Positions 1 through 8,795 of a stretch of DNA of 64,000 nucleotides are shown one piece after another. The position numbers were made by a program, and so were the translations under genes. The DNA is from Siphonobacter curvatus. Lineage in GTDB: Bacteria; Bacteroidota; Bacteroidia; Cytophagales; Spirosomataceae. Under the pieces are notes generated by a model that saw only the letters and a program-made list of their open reading frames with translations, ran no database searches and was not told the DNA's origin. The stretch lies in contig NZ_PTRA01000001.1 in the NCBI RefSeq assembly GCF_002943425.1, positions 806,001 through 870,000 of the forward strand, written 5' to 3'. Every line of letters starts with the position of its first letter. Within the stretch, counting starts at the first letter, position 1.

Positions 1-2
1 AC

Positions 3-164
3 GCTACCGTCAACAACTTCAAAAATCCGTATCTAATTGGATATGGGGTAGGCGTGCGGACGCTGTTCCTGGGATACTACGTAAAAGGCGACTTGGCCTG
101 GGGAGTTGAAGATACGGCCGTGCAAACGCCTATTTTCCACGTTTCACTAGGCTACGACTTTTAA
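3..164 (+). CDS. C-terminal end of an outer-membrane beta-barrel protein (5' truncated)
   Basis: Open from the window edge; the last 53 codons end in GYDF followed by TAA. The alternating hydrophobic/polar pattern (GYGVGVRTLFLGYYVKGDLAWG) and the terminal Phe are those of the last strands of an outer-membrane barrel recognised by the Bam machinery. I infer a surface-antigen, TolB-propeller or Omp85-type protein, but too little is present to name the family. A strong hairpin terminator follows 17 bases downstream. Confidence 0.6.
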   Translation, partial: ATVNNFKNPYLIGYGVGVRTLFLGYYVKGDLAWGVEDTAVQTPIFHVSLGYDF

Positions 165-181
165 TAACTTTTGACACTGAC

Positions 182-214
182 AAAAAAGCAGCTCTCTATC
201 GGGGCTGCTTTTTT
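182..214 (+). terminator. Bidirectional intrinsic terminator
   Basis: Eleven-base inverted repeat AAAAAAGCAGC / GCTGCTTTTTT with an 11-base loop. The flanking A and T runs make it usable on both strands. It ends the barrel gene upstream. Confidence 0.85.
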
Positions 215-331
215 GTTAGGATCAGGTGGGTGATTGAAGCCCCGACTTATGAATGACTACCTACTGAAACAAGTCAGTTTAAGTACTGGCACAGCTTTTA
301 CGGCTTATGAATTAATCCCAACCCTGAATTT

Positions 332-1546
332 ATGACGCTTACGTTTCCGCTGATCTGCTTGTTGCTCGGCTTTTTCCTGTTTTTTGGTATCATCCTAACC
401 AAATCATCGCATCGTTTAGGGGTACCTAGCTTAGTGATATACTTAGCTTTGGGGATTTTTTTAGGAAACGGCGGCCCCTTCGATTTTATCTACGATTACC
501 CTGAATTTACCCATTCCTTCAGCAATTTGGCCCTGGCCATTATCCTGTTCATTGGCGGCCTGGAAACTGACTTTCGGCATATTAAACCCGTTCTGGGTCG
601 AGGACTGGTCTTGTCCACCGTGGGCGTTCTGCTGACGGCGGGTTCTGTGGCGTTGTTTCTCCACGTCGCTTTTGGCATTCGGTACCTGGAAGGATTTCTG
701 ATTGGTTCCGTCTTATCCTCCACGGATGCCGCCGCTGTATTCTCCATTCTGAATTCGAAAGGCCTGCGACTGAAAGAGAACATCTCAGAAACTCTGGAGC
801 TGGAATCCGGTACGAATGATCCCATGGCCTTTTTCCTGACCACCATGTTTACCAGTATGCTTCACGAGCCGGAGATTCATATTGGACCCTGGCTCTGGTT
901 ATTCGTCAAGGAAATGTCCATTGGTTTCCTGGCGGGTGGTGCCTTGGGTTTAGCCACGAGTTTGATTTTACAGCGACTACAATTAGTGAATCGGGGTATG
1001 TATCCGGTACTGATTCTGGCGACGATTCTGATTGGGATTGGTGCCCTCATGATGTGGCACGGTAATGTACTGCTGGGTATGTACGTAACCGGTATGGTGA
1101 TCAGTAGTCACCGCGAAAAATGGCTGGGCCGTAAGGAGACCTACCTTTTCTTTGAAAGCATTTCCTGGCTGATGGAGATCAGTCTCTTCGTCTTACTGGG
1201 CTTACAGGTATTTCCACGTAACATGGTGGCTTATCTGCCCCAGGCCCTCATCGTTTGTCTCTTCCTGATCCTGATTGCCCGACCGCTCAGCGTCTTCGTA
1301 TCACTCGCCCCGTTCAAAGCCAGTTTGCAGAAAAAAGTATTTGTAAGCTGGGTAGGGTTACGGGGAGCGACGCCCATTGTGTTTAGTCTGATTCCGCTCA
1401 TTGCCCGGGTACGGGTGGCCGACGTCATTTTCAATATCGTCTTCGCCGTAGTGTTAATCTCTGTACTGCTTCAGGGAACAACGCTGGGCTGGCTGGCGAA
1501 TAAATTAGGGCTCAATGAAGACCAGCCCGCCTCCAGCCAGATGTAG
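332..1546 (+). CDS. Cation:proton antiporter, CPA1/NhaP2-like membrane domain only
   Basis: A 404-residue, highly hydrophobic protein with roughly 12 membrane segments. The diagnostic motifs of the monovalent cation/proton antiporter family are visible: SSTDAAAVFSIL (about 130-141) and ESGTNDPMAFFLT (about 156-168), the latter carrying the Asn-Asp ion-binding pair. It would exchange Na+ or K+ for H+ across the inner membrane. E. coli NhaP2/CvrA has a long cytoplasmic tail with RCK_C-type domains; this one stops about 15 residues after the last membrane segment, so that regulation is absent or supplied elsewhere. Stand-alone gene. Family assignment is firm; the ion is not known. Confidence 0.9.
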   Translation: MTLTFPLICLLLGFFLFFGIILTKSSHRLGVPSLVIYLALGIFLGNGGPFDFIYDYPEFTHSFSNLALAIILFIGGLETDFRHIKPVLGRGLVLSTVGVLLTAGSVALFLHVAFGIRYLEGFLIGSVLSSTDAAAVFSILNSKGLRLKENISETLELESGTNDPMAFFLTTMFTSMLHEPEIHIGPWLWLFVKEMSIGFLAGGALGLATSLILQRLQLVNRGMYPVLILATILIGIGALMMWHGNVLLGMYVTGMVISSHREKWLGRKETYLFFESISWLMEISLFVLLGLQVFPRNMVAYLPQALIVCLFLILIARPLSVFVSLAPFKASLQKKVFVSWVGLRGATPIVFSLIPLIARVRVADVIFNIVFAVVLISVLLQGTTLGWLANKLGLNEDQPASSQM

Positions 1547-1674
1547 TAAGGACCATCTTTAATCCATTGTATTAATTATTAGATTCGTAATAAGTGGCCA
1601 GTTACATCGTCATTTTTTAACAATTTGATGATTTGGGTTAACATTCTGGTAATATTCTTCTTGACGGGTAGAAA

Positions 1675-1682
1675 TACTTTTG
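1675..1682 (+). promoter_or_regulatory. Candidate -7 element upstream of susC-like gene
   Basis: TACTTTTG followed by C fits the Bacteroidota -7 consensus TAnnTTTG. No good TTTG lies 19-20 bases upstream (TTG at 1661 is too close), so the -33 half is weak. It would give a leader of about 155 bases before the SusC-like start. Confidence 0.45.
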
Positions 1683-1843
1683 CACCACCTTTCGACGAGT
1701 AGTCAAGTGAAGAGTGCTTCTGCTGAATCCGTCCATCGTCGTTAAGGAATCTATTCCCAACCTTCCTGAGGTAACGTATGTAATCAGTCACGCCCCAAGT
1801 GTGACGGAAGAATCCTGTTGTTTTTACACTAACCATTACCGGA

Positions 1844-4800
1844 ATGAAACACCCTGTACCACCGGGTTTTTTACCAGGCCTAAATCTCAAACAGTGCATT
1901 ATTCTTGCCTGTTTGAGCGTAGGTGCTACGCCGTTGGCGAACGCAACGCCGATTCCTGCCCCTCTGCATACTACCACTCGGCAAGCAATCATCATTAGAG
2001 GTACCGTAAGCGACGGGAAAGACAATCTGCCCGGCGTAAACGTGGGCATCAAAGGGACCAGCAAGGGCGTCACGACCGATGTAAATGGAGCATTTACGAT
2101 CTCGGTACCTGACACCGATGCTACACTCGTCTTCAGTTACATTGGCTATACAACGCAGGAGATCAACGTAGGAAATCTGACGACGCTGAACGTTACGCTG
2201 CAATCGGACTCGAAAGCACTCGACGAAGTAGTAGTCGTAGGGTATGGTACGCAGAAGAAAGTGAACTTGACGGGTGCCGTGGATCAGGTAACGAGCGAGG
2301 TACTCGACAACCGGGCCTTACCCAACCTGACGCAGGGCTTACAGGGGGTGATTCCCAACCTGAACCTGTTACCGGGTGATGGAAAACCCATTCAGTCGCC
2401 CGCGTATAACATCCGGGGAACAACGTCTATTGGTCAGGGAGGTAACGCACTGGTACTGATCGACGGCGTGGAAGGCGATCCCAGCCGGCTCAACCCGAAT
2501 GACATTGCCAGCGTGTCGGTTTTGAAAGATGCGGCTTCGGCGGCGATTTACGGAGCTCGGGCGGCTTTCGGAGTAGTACTGATTACGACGAAGAATCCAA
2601 CGAAGGATAAAACCAGTCTGACGTACACCTTCAACCAGTCGATCAAGTCCCCGACAACTCTGCCGGACTTTGTCACGGATGGCTACACCTTTGCCCGGAT
2701 GTTTAACGAAAGCTGGTCGGCCTGGAACGATTACTCGCAGACGCCCCAGAACGTAAATAAAACGGTTCGTTTTTCGCCGGCGTATCTGGCGGAGTTCGAG
2801 CGTCGGGCGAATGATCCCAGCTTACCCAAAACCATCGTCAATTCCGCCGGTGAGTACGAATATTACGAGAATACTGACTGGAACAAGCTGCTCTATAAAG
2901 ACCGCACGAGTGCTCAGGAACATAACCTTTCGTTTTCGGGAAGTAGCGGCAAGTCAGACTTTTACATCACGGGACGGTATTTCAATCAGCCCGGTTTGTT
3001 TCGGTATAATTCTGATGACTACCGCGTCTATAACCTCCGGGCCAAAGGTTCAGTACAGGTATTCCCCTGGTTGAAAGTGACAAATAACGCCGATTACTCG
3101 TCGTTGAAATACCACAACCCGCTGAACGTGGGCGAAGGCGGCGGAATCTGGCGGAACATTCAGGATGAAGGCCATACGATGGCTCCGATGTTCAATCCCG
3201 ATGGTACGCTGACGTATTCGGCCGCGTACAGTGTCGGTGATTTCTGGTACGGCAAAAATGGAATCGACATGGATCGCCGGGTGTTCCGGAATACGGTCAG
3301 TTTGGCGACGCAGTTCTTCAACGATCAGTTGCGGGTGAATGGAAACTTTACCTTCCAGAATACGGATAACAACGAACAGCGGTTGCGGGTACCCGTACCT
3401 TATAGCCGCCGACCGGGCGTGATCGAGTACGTCGGTACGACTACGAATGACATTCAAAACCTGAACCGCGAAACGGTGTATACCGCTTCCAACCTATACG
3501 CCGAGTATGAACCGCACTTGCTCAACAAGAATCATTACCTAAAAGCCCTGGTGGGTCTGAACAGCGAACAGTCAACCTTCAAGCGACTCGAAGCCGTTCG
3601 GAACGGATTGATTTCTGAGAATGCAACGGATATTAACCTGGCTCTGGGACAATCAATTACGACGAGTGGCGGCTGGGAAAAATGGGCGATTCTGGGTGGT
3701 TTTTACCGAGTCAATTACTCCTTCAAGGAACGGTATCTGCTGGAATTGAATGGTCGGTACGATGGCTCTTCCAAGTTTCCGTCCAACCAGCGGTATGCCT
3801 TCTTCCCCTCCGTTTCGGCGGGCTGGCGGGTGGCCAACGAGTCCTTCTGGCACGTTTCACCCAAAGTTATTAGCGACCTGAAAATCCGGGCTTCGTATGG
3901 GTCACTTGGTAATGGGAACATCAGTTCCTACGCGTTTCAGGAGCAGTTTGCCATTTCCCAATCAAACCGCGTGCTGGGTGGCGTACGGCCCCAGCAAACC
4001 CTGCAACCGGGTGTAATTCCGAACGGACTTACCTGGGAAACGTCTACGACGACGAACGTGGGAATTGACCTGAGCGTATTGTCCAACCGACTGACGCTGG
4101 TAGCGGATGCCTATACCAGAAAAACGACGGATATGTTCACCGTGGGCATGAGCTTGCCCGCCGTGTTTGGCACCGACGTACCAAAAGGAAACTACGCGGA
4201 TTTACGGACGAACGGTTGGGAAGCGATCGTTACCTGGCGGGACCAGTTTACGGTAGCCACCAAGCCGCTGAACTACGAAATTCGCTTCAACGTGAGCGAT
4301 TACCAGTCGACAATTCTAAAATACAACAACGAGAAGAAGTTACTGACGGATTATTACGCCGGGCAAAAGGTCGGTGAAATCTGGGGCTTTGAAACCGCTG
4401 GTTATTTCACGTCCGCTGCCGACGTGGCCGAGTCGCCCAAACAAACGCTGTATAAGGCTTCCACGAGTGGACAGTACCTGCCCGGCGACATTAAATTCCG
4501 GGACCTGAATGGTGATGGCGTGATTAATAACGGGGACAATACCGTAGGAAACCCCGGTGATCGCCGCATCATCGGTAATTCCACGCCCCGGTATTCGTTT
4601 GGCGTGGCGGGTAATGCGAGTTGGAATAACTTCTTCGTTTCGCTGTTCTTCCAGGGCGTGGGCAAACGTGATTACTGGCCCGGAGCCGAAAACTCAAACT
4701 TCTGGGGACAGTACAATCGTCCGTACAACAAAATCCCGACCTGGCATCTGAATAACATCTGGTCCGAAGATAACCCGAACGCGTACCTGCCTCGCTACCG

Positions 4801-5128
4801 GGGATACACGGCCCAGAATGGTTCGGGCGTACTCAACCAGACGCAGACCAAGTACCTGCAAAATATGGCGTACATCCGTCTGAAAAACATTCAGTTGGGT
4901 TACAACCTGCCCGCCCGCTGGATTCAGCGATTGGGCATGGAGACGGCCCGCGTGTATACATCTGGCGAAAACCTCTGGAGCTGGTCGCCCTTCTACCGCA
5001 TTACCCGGGATATGGACGTGGAGAATACGGGAGAATCGGACAGGGTATTAACCAACGGTGGAAATGGGAACGGTAACAACTACCCCATGCTGAAGAGCCT
5101 GACCTTCGGCCTTTCTGTAACTTTTTAA
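1844..5128 (+). CDS. SusC/RagA-family TonB-linked outer-membrane transporter
   Basis: A 1094-residue outer-membrane active transporter that pairs with the SusD-like lipoprotein 66 bases downstream. In order: a signal peptide (residues 1 to about 33, with an unusually proline-rich start), a carboxypeptidase-regulatory-like beta-sandwich (about 48-125, IRGTVSDGKDNLPGVNV), the SusC signature after the TonB box (DEVVVVGYGTQKK, about 127-139), the plug domain (about 140-255), and a 22-strand-type barrel ending LTFGLSVTF. It imports oligomers across the outer membrane using TonB energy; the substrate cannot be read from sequence. The next genes are SusD and a secreted phosphoesterase-fold enzyme, not a glycosidase, so a carbohydrate substrate is not assured. 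Confidence 0.95.
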   Translation: MKHPVPPGFLPGLNLKQCIILACLSVGATPLANATPIPAPLHTTTRQAIIIRGTVSDGKDNLPGVNVGIKGTSKGVTTDVNGAFTISVPDTDATLVFSYIGYTTQEINVGNLTTLNVTLQSDSKALDEVVVVGYGTQKKVNLTGAVDQVTSEVLDNRALPNLTQGLQGVIPNLNLLPGDGKPIQSPAYNIRGTTSIGQGGNALVLIDGVEGDPSRLNPNDIASVSVLKDAASAAIYGARAAFGVVLITTKNPTKDKTSLTYTFNQSIKSPTTLPDFVTDGYTFARMFNESWSAWNDYSQTPQNVNKTVRFSPAYLAEFERRANDPSLPKTIVNSAGEYEYYENTDWNKLLYKDRTSAQEHNLSFSGSSGKSDFYITGRYFNQPGLFRYNSDDYRVYNLRAKGSVQVFPWLKVTNNADYSSLKYHNPLNVGEGGGIWRNIQDEGHTMAPMFNPDGTLTYSAAYSVGDFWYGKNGIDMDRRVFRNTVSLATQFFNDQLRVNGNFTFQNTDNNEQRLRVPVPYSRRPGVIEYVGTTTNDIQNLNRETVYTASNLYAEYEPHLLNKNHYLKALVGLNSEQSTFKRLEAVRNGLISENATDINLALGQSITTSGGWEKWAILGGFYRVNYSFKERYLLELNGRYDGSSKFPSNQRYAFFPSVSAGWRVANESFWHVSPKVISDLKIRASYGSLGNGNISSYAFQEQFAISQSNRVLGGVRPQQTLQPGVIPNGLTWETSTTTNVGIDLSVLSNRLTLVADAYTRKTTDMFTVGMSLPAVFGTDVPKGNYADLRTNGWEAIVTWRDQFTVATKPLNYEIRFNVSDYQSTILKYNNEKKLLTDYYAGQKVGEIWGFETAGYFTSAADVAESPKQTLYKASTSGQYLPGDIKFRDLNGDGVINNGDNTVGNPGDRRIIGNSTPRYSFGVAGNASWNNFFVSLFFQGVGKRDYWPGAENSNFWGQYNRPYNKIPTWHLNNIWSEDNPNAYLPRYRGYTAQNGSGVLNQTQTKYLQNMAYIRLKNIQLGYNLPARWIQRLGMETARVYTSGENLWSWSPFYRITRDMDVENTGESDRVLTNGGNGNGNNYPMLKSLTFGLSVTF

Positions 5129-5194
5129 GCTTTCAAGAACAGGAATTCAGTACACGATTCAGTTAGTACTGAATTCCTGAAAACGATACTTTTC

Positions 5195-6985
5195 ATGAGA
5201 AATCAAGTGTTGGGTATACTACTGGCGGGCGTGTTACTGGCCGGATGTAGTGATCTCGAACAAATGCCCCAGTCGACGGCTACGGGTTCCGTAGTTTTTG
5301 GCAGTGAAAACGGGCTGGCCCTGTACGCCAATTCCTTTTACACGACGGACGATAACCTGAAAATTCTGCCTACTTCGGGCGACATCATCCGGGGCGATGC
5401 GTTAGCTGATTATTCGGCCCGCTCGCAAGTGGACGATTTTCTGCGGGAAGGTGCCTACGGTCCCCGGCAAAGTACGGGCTGGAACTGGCGTCCGCTGCGA
5501 AACATCAATTACTTCCTGGAAAACAATACGAATCCCAACGTATCGGCGGAAACCCGGCGGCATTACAACGCCCTGGCTCGCTTTTTCCGAGCCTGGTTTT
5601 ACTTCGATAAAGTAAAGCGTTTCGGGGATGTGCCCTGGTACGGAAAGACGCTGGCCATCGACAATCAGGAATTGTACAAAGCCCGCGATCCCCGGACGAT
5701 GGTAATGGATTCCGTACTGGCCGATTTGAATTATGCTGCTGCGAATCTTCGGACGACTACGGATAATTCCCGCAGCCAGATTACTAAATCCATTGTGTAC
5801 GGACTCAAATCCCGGATCTGTTTGTTCGAAGGAACTTTCCGCAAGTACCATACGAGCTACAACCTGCAAAATACCGCCAATAGCTGGCTGAGCGAAGCGG
5901 CTTCGGCGGCGGAAACGGTCATCAAAACGGGCGGCTTTACGCTTAACGAAGCGGGTGGTTCCGAAGCTTCGTATCGTCAGGTATTCATCAGTACAACGCC
6001 GGTCGCGAACGAAATCATGCTCTCCAGCGTGGCCGACGCAACGCTGAACGTGTTACACGATGCCAACTGGTGGTGGACAAGTGCCACCTACGGTTCCCGC
6101 GTGAGTTTCATCCGTACGTTTGTGAATACGTATCTCAACGCGGATGGTACGCCATTTACGTCGAAGGATGGATATCAGACCTTACCCTTTGCCGAGGAGG
6201 TAAAGAAGCGCGATAAACGCCTGCAGCAAACCATTCGCATGGGCAACTATAAACGAATCAACGGGAACGTGCAGGAGCCCGCTCCGCCCGTATTCTCGTA
6301 CACGTATACGGGATACCAGCCTATCAAATGGACGCTCGACGATGTTTTCTACGACGGTGGCTCGCGTAATACCAATTCCATTTCGCTGATGCGTTATGCC
6401 GAAATTCTGCTGAACTATGCCGAAGCCAAAGCTGAGCTGGGCACGTTTACGGATGCCGACTGGACCCTGACCATAGGAGCCTTACGCAAAAGAGCGGGGA
6501 TCACGGCGGGACTGACGGCCAAACCAACCGTAGCCGATCCGTACCTGCAAACCAATTATTTTCCGGGTATTTCGGATGCGGCCTTGCTGGAAATTCGACG
6601 GGAGCGAGGGATTGAACTAGCCCTGGAAGGGTTCCGGTTTTACGACATCGTACGTTGGAATCGGGGGGCGTTGATGGATCAGAAATGGAACGGTTTCTAC
6701 GTACCGGCCCTGAATACACCGCTGGATCTGAACAGCGATGGCATCAACGATGTCGTATTCTATAAGGTAAGACCCGCAACCCAACTGTCCGGCGTGACGT
6801 ATATCAATGTAGCCGAAACGGTAAACGGCGTGGTTAATCCCCAACGCTTGTCCAACGACACTTCGGGCGAACTGATCTGGCTGAACAACATTCCGCGTCG
6901 TTGGGAAGAGAAATATTACCTGTATCCCATTCCCGAAGCCGACCGTCAGATGAACCCGGCTCTGGGACAAAATCCGGGCTGGTAA
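5195..6985 (+). CDS. SusD/RagB-family substrate-binding lipoprotein
   Basis: A 596-residue partner of the SusC-like transporter upstream, almost certainly co-transcribed. The N-terminus is a lipoprotein signal with lipobox LLAGC (Cys at about 18), followed by SDLE, the acidic pattern that sends Bacteroidota lipoproteins to the cell surface. SusD/RagB hallmarks include an ARFFRAWFYFDKVKRFGDVPWY-type TPR helix (about 128-150) and the LMRYAEILLNYAEAKAE and ERGIELALEGFRFYDIVRW segments near 400 and 475. It caps the SusC barrel and captures the ligand outside the cell. Ligand unknown. Confidence 0.95.
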   Translation: MRNQVLGILLAGVLLAGCSDLEQMPQSTATGSVVFGSENGLALYANSFYTTDDNLKILPTSGDIIRGDALADYSARSQVDDFLREGAYGPRQSTGWNWRPLRNINYFLENNTNPNVSAETRRHYNALARFFRAWFYFDKVKRFGDVPWYGKTLAIDNQELYKARDPRTMVMDSVLADLNYAAANLRTTTDNSRSQITKSIVYGLKSRICLFEGTFRKYHTSYNLQNTANSWLSEAASAAETVIKTGGFTLNEAGGSEASYRQVFISTTPVANEIMLSSVADATLNVLHDANWWWTSATYGSRVSFIRTFVNTYLNADGTPFTSKDGYQTLPFAEEVKKRDKRLQQTIRMGNYKRINGNVQEPAPPVFSYTYTGYQPIKWTLDDVFYDGGSRNTNSISLMRYAEILLNYAEAKAELGTFTDADWTLTIGALRKRAGITAGLTAKPTVADPYLQTNYFPGISDAALLEIRRERGIELALEGFRFYDIVRWNRGALMDQKWNGFYVPALNTPLDLNSDGINDVVFYKVRPATQLSGVTYINVAETVNGVVNPQRLSNDTSGELIWLNNIPRRWEEKYYLYPIPEADRQMNPALGQNPGW

Positions 6986-7020
6986 TCGGCGGTTTCCGGT
7001 TTTGCTCGTAAGTTTACTTT

Positions 7021-7028
7021 CATATTTG
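7021..7028 (+). promoter_or_regulatory. Possible -7 element before the EEP-family gene
   Basis: CATATTTG differs from TAnnTTTG at one base; a TTTG lies 16 bases upstream at 7001-7004. The gene could have its own promoter as well as read-through from susCD. Confidence 0.3.
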
Positions 7029-7079
7029 GCGGCCTCTGACTGAATCACGGCGGAGGCCGCTCCGTAATCTCTCTATGCA

Positions 7080-7922
7080 ATGAAAAAAGTACTCTTTACC
7101 TTTCTGGCTGCGGTGTGTATGATCTCGGCCACGTTTGCTCAGAAAAACAACGCCATTACCGTTGCTTCCTACAACATTCGGTACAATAATCCCGGCGATG
7201 GCGAGAATGCCTGGCCCAATCGTAAAGACAATCTGAAAGCTCAGGTTCGCTACCATGATTTCGATGTCTTCGGGGTACAGGAAGCTCTGGTAGGTCAATT
7301 GAAAGACATTGCCGAAGGCAGCGAATATACCTACTTCGGAGCAGGCCGTGACGACGGAAAAGAAGGGGGTGAACACTCCGCGATTTTCTACAAAAAAGAC
7401 CGCTTCAAAGTACTGGACTCGGGAAATTTCTGGCTGAGCGAAACGCCCGAGAAACCTGGCAAGGGCTGGGATGCAACCTGCTGTAACCGTATTTGTTCCT
7501 GGGTGAAATTACAGGATCAGCAGACCAAAAAGCAGTTTTACTTTTTTAATGTACACTTTGATCATGAGGGCGTGGTCGCTCGTCGGGAATCGGGGAAATT
7601 AATGGTGAAAAAAATCAAGGAAATCGCCAAAGGAGCACAGAGCATTTGTACGGGAGACTTCAACTCAACGCCCGAAACCGAGCAGATCAAGGAAATGCAA
7701 ACCTTGCTGAATGATTCACGTCAGGTGACTAAAATGCCGCCGTACGGTCCGGTAGGAACGTTCAATGCCTTTAAATTCGACGCTCCGATGAAAGATCGGA
7801 TTGATTACGTCTTTACAAGCAAGTCCATTCAGGTACTCAGCTACGCTACCTTTAACCAATCCCTGAATCAGCGTTATTTCTCTGATCACCAGCCGGTGGT
7901 CGTGAAACTGGTGATTCAGTAA
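7080..7922 (+). CDS. Secreted endonuclease/exonuclease/phosphatase-family hydrolase
   Basis: A 280-residue protein with a clean Sec signal peptide (residues 1-20, cleaved after TFAQ-type small residues) and all metal and catalytic motifs of the EEP (DNase I-like) fold: SYNIRYNNPGDGENAW (Asn near 30), FGVQEAL (Glu near 63), NVHFDHEG (His near 159), TGDFNSTP (Asp/Asn near 197) and SDHQPVVVK (Asp-His near 271). The family cleaves phosphodiesters or phosphomonoesters in nucleic acids, lipids or inositol phosphates. It follows susCD by 94 bases, which suggests an extracellular or periplasmic step in the same uptake route. Substrate not determinable. Confidence 0.88.
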   Translation: MKKVLFTFLAAVCMISATFAQKNNAITVASYNIRYNNPGDGENAWPNRKDNLKAQVRYHDFDVFGVQEALVGQLKDIAEGSEYTYFGAGRDDGKEGGEHSAIFYKKDRFKVLDSGNFWLSETPEKPGKGWDATCCNRICSWVKLQDQQTKKQFYFFNVHFDHEGVVARRESGKLMVKKIKEIAKGAQSICTGDFNSTPETEQIKEMQTLLNDSRQVTKMPPYGPVGTFNAFKFDAPMKDRIDYVFTSKSIQVLSYATFNQSLNQRYFSDHQPVVVKLVIQ

Positions 7923-7941
7923 CGCAAGGCACTGATTGATC

Positions 7942-7976
7942 GAACTTCCCGGAGCGATTCGGGAAGTTCTTTTTTT
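7942..7976 (+). terminator. Intrinsic terminator after the EEP gene
   Basis: Perfect 10-bp stem GAACTTCCCG / CGGGAAGTTC with an 8-base loop followed by seven T. It closes the susC-susD-EEP transcription unit. Confidence 0.9.
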
Positions 7977-8039
7977 GCCGGAATTTCTGGGAAGGCAGCT
8001 TTATTCCCTTTCTTTGCGACGAACCTTAGTAACGGACGA

Positions 8040-8795
8040 ATGAGTCATTCTGCGTACACTCCCGAGCAACTGGAAGACATGTTGGGACGCCATCGAAAAA
8101 AATGGCACGAAAAGAAAATTCTGCGGATCATTTATTCCGAGTGGTATCAGATGATTCTTAAGGATTTGAGTCCCGTATCCGGTCCAACCGTAGAACTCGG
8201 GGGCGGGGGAGGCAATTTTAAAGAGTTCAAACCCGACGTCATCACTTCCGACATCGAGCCGCATCCCTGGATCGATCTGGTTTTCGATGCTCATCAGATG
8301 CCTTTTCAGGCGGGGGAAGTGAGTAATCTGGTGATGGTGGACGTCCTGCACCATTTGTCCAATCCGGTCCATTTTCTGGAAGAAGCCTATCGGGTGTTAC
8401 AGCCAGGCGGGCGTCTAATTATGCTGGAACCGTATCCGTCGCCGTTTTCGCTGCCCGTATACCGGAAGTTCCACCCCGAGCCTTTCATCATGGACGTTGA
8501 TTATTTCAACAAAACCGGTATCGATCAGAAAGATCCCTGGGATGCTAACCAAGCCATTCCGTATCTGCTTTTTTACCGGGATCGGAAGAAATTCCAGGAG
8601 CAATTCCAAGGTCGTTTTCAGATCAAACAGCAAAACCGCTTGAGCTGCATTCTGTACCCCGCCTCGGGTGGTTTCGAAAACAAATCCTTCATTCCCGACA
8701 GTCTGATTCCGCTATTTCAGTTTGCCGAAAAAATGCTCACGCCAGTACGATCGTTGCTGGCCTTCCGGTGTTACGTGGTGCTGGAAAAAATTTAA
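8040..8795 (+). CDS. Class I SAM-dependent methyltransferase
   Basis: A 251-residue cytoplasmic protein. The SAM-binding motif I is VELGGGGGNFKEF (about 51-63), followed by an acidic post-I position (ITSDIEP) and the methyltransferase-11 motif VMVDVLHHLSNPVHFLEEAYRVLQPGGRLIMLEP (about 99-132, motifs IV-VI). The C-terminal 110 residues carry family-specific HPEPF and YNPASGGFENKSF-like segments. Substrate unknown; relatives often modify lipid, sugar or quinone-type acceptors, but nothing here decides it. Its last four bases overlap the convergent glycosyltransferase gene. Confidence 0.85.
   Translation: MSHSAYTPEQLEDMLGRHRKKWHEKKILRIIYSEWYQMILKDLSPVSGPTVELGGGGGNFKEFKPDVITSDIEPHPWIDLVFDAHQMPFQAGEVSNLVMVDVLHHLSNPVHFLEEAYRVLQPGGRLIMLEPYPSPFSLPVYRKFHPEPFIMDVDYFNKTGIDQKDPWDANQAIPYLLFYRDRKKFQEQFQGRFQIKQQNRLSCILYPASGGFENKSFIPDSLIPLFQFAEKMLTPVRSLLAFRCYVVLEKI

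Noticed and set aside
1579-2115. 178-aa minus-strand frame over the susC promoter and signal-peptide region
   Set aside because: Runs antisense into SusC coding sequence and over its -7 box; no recognisable domain or start context.
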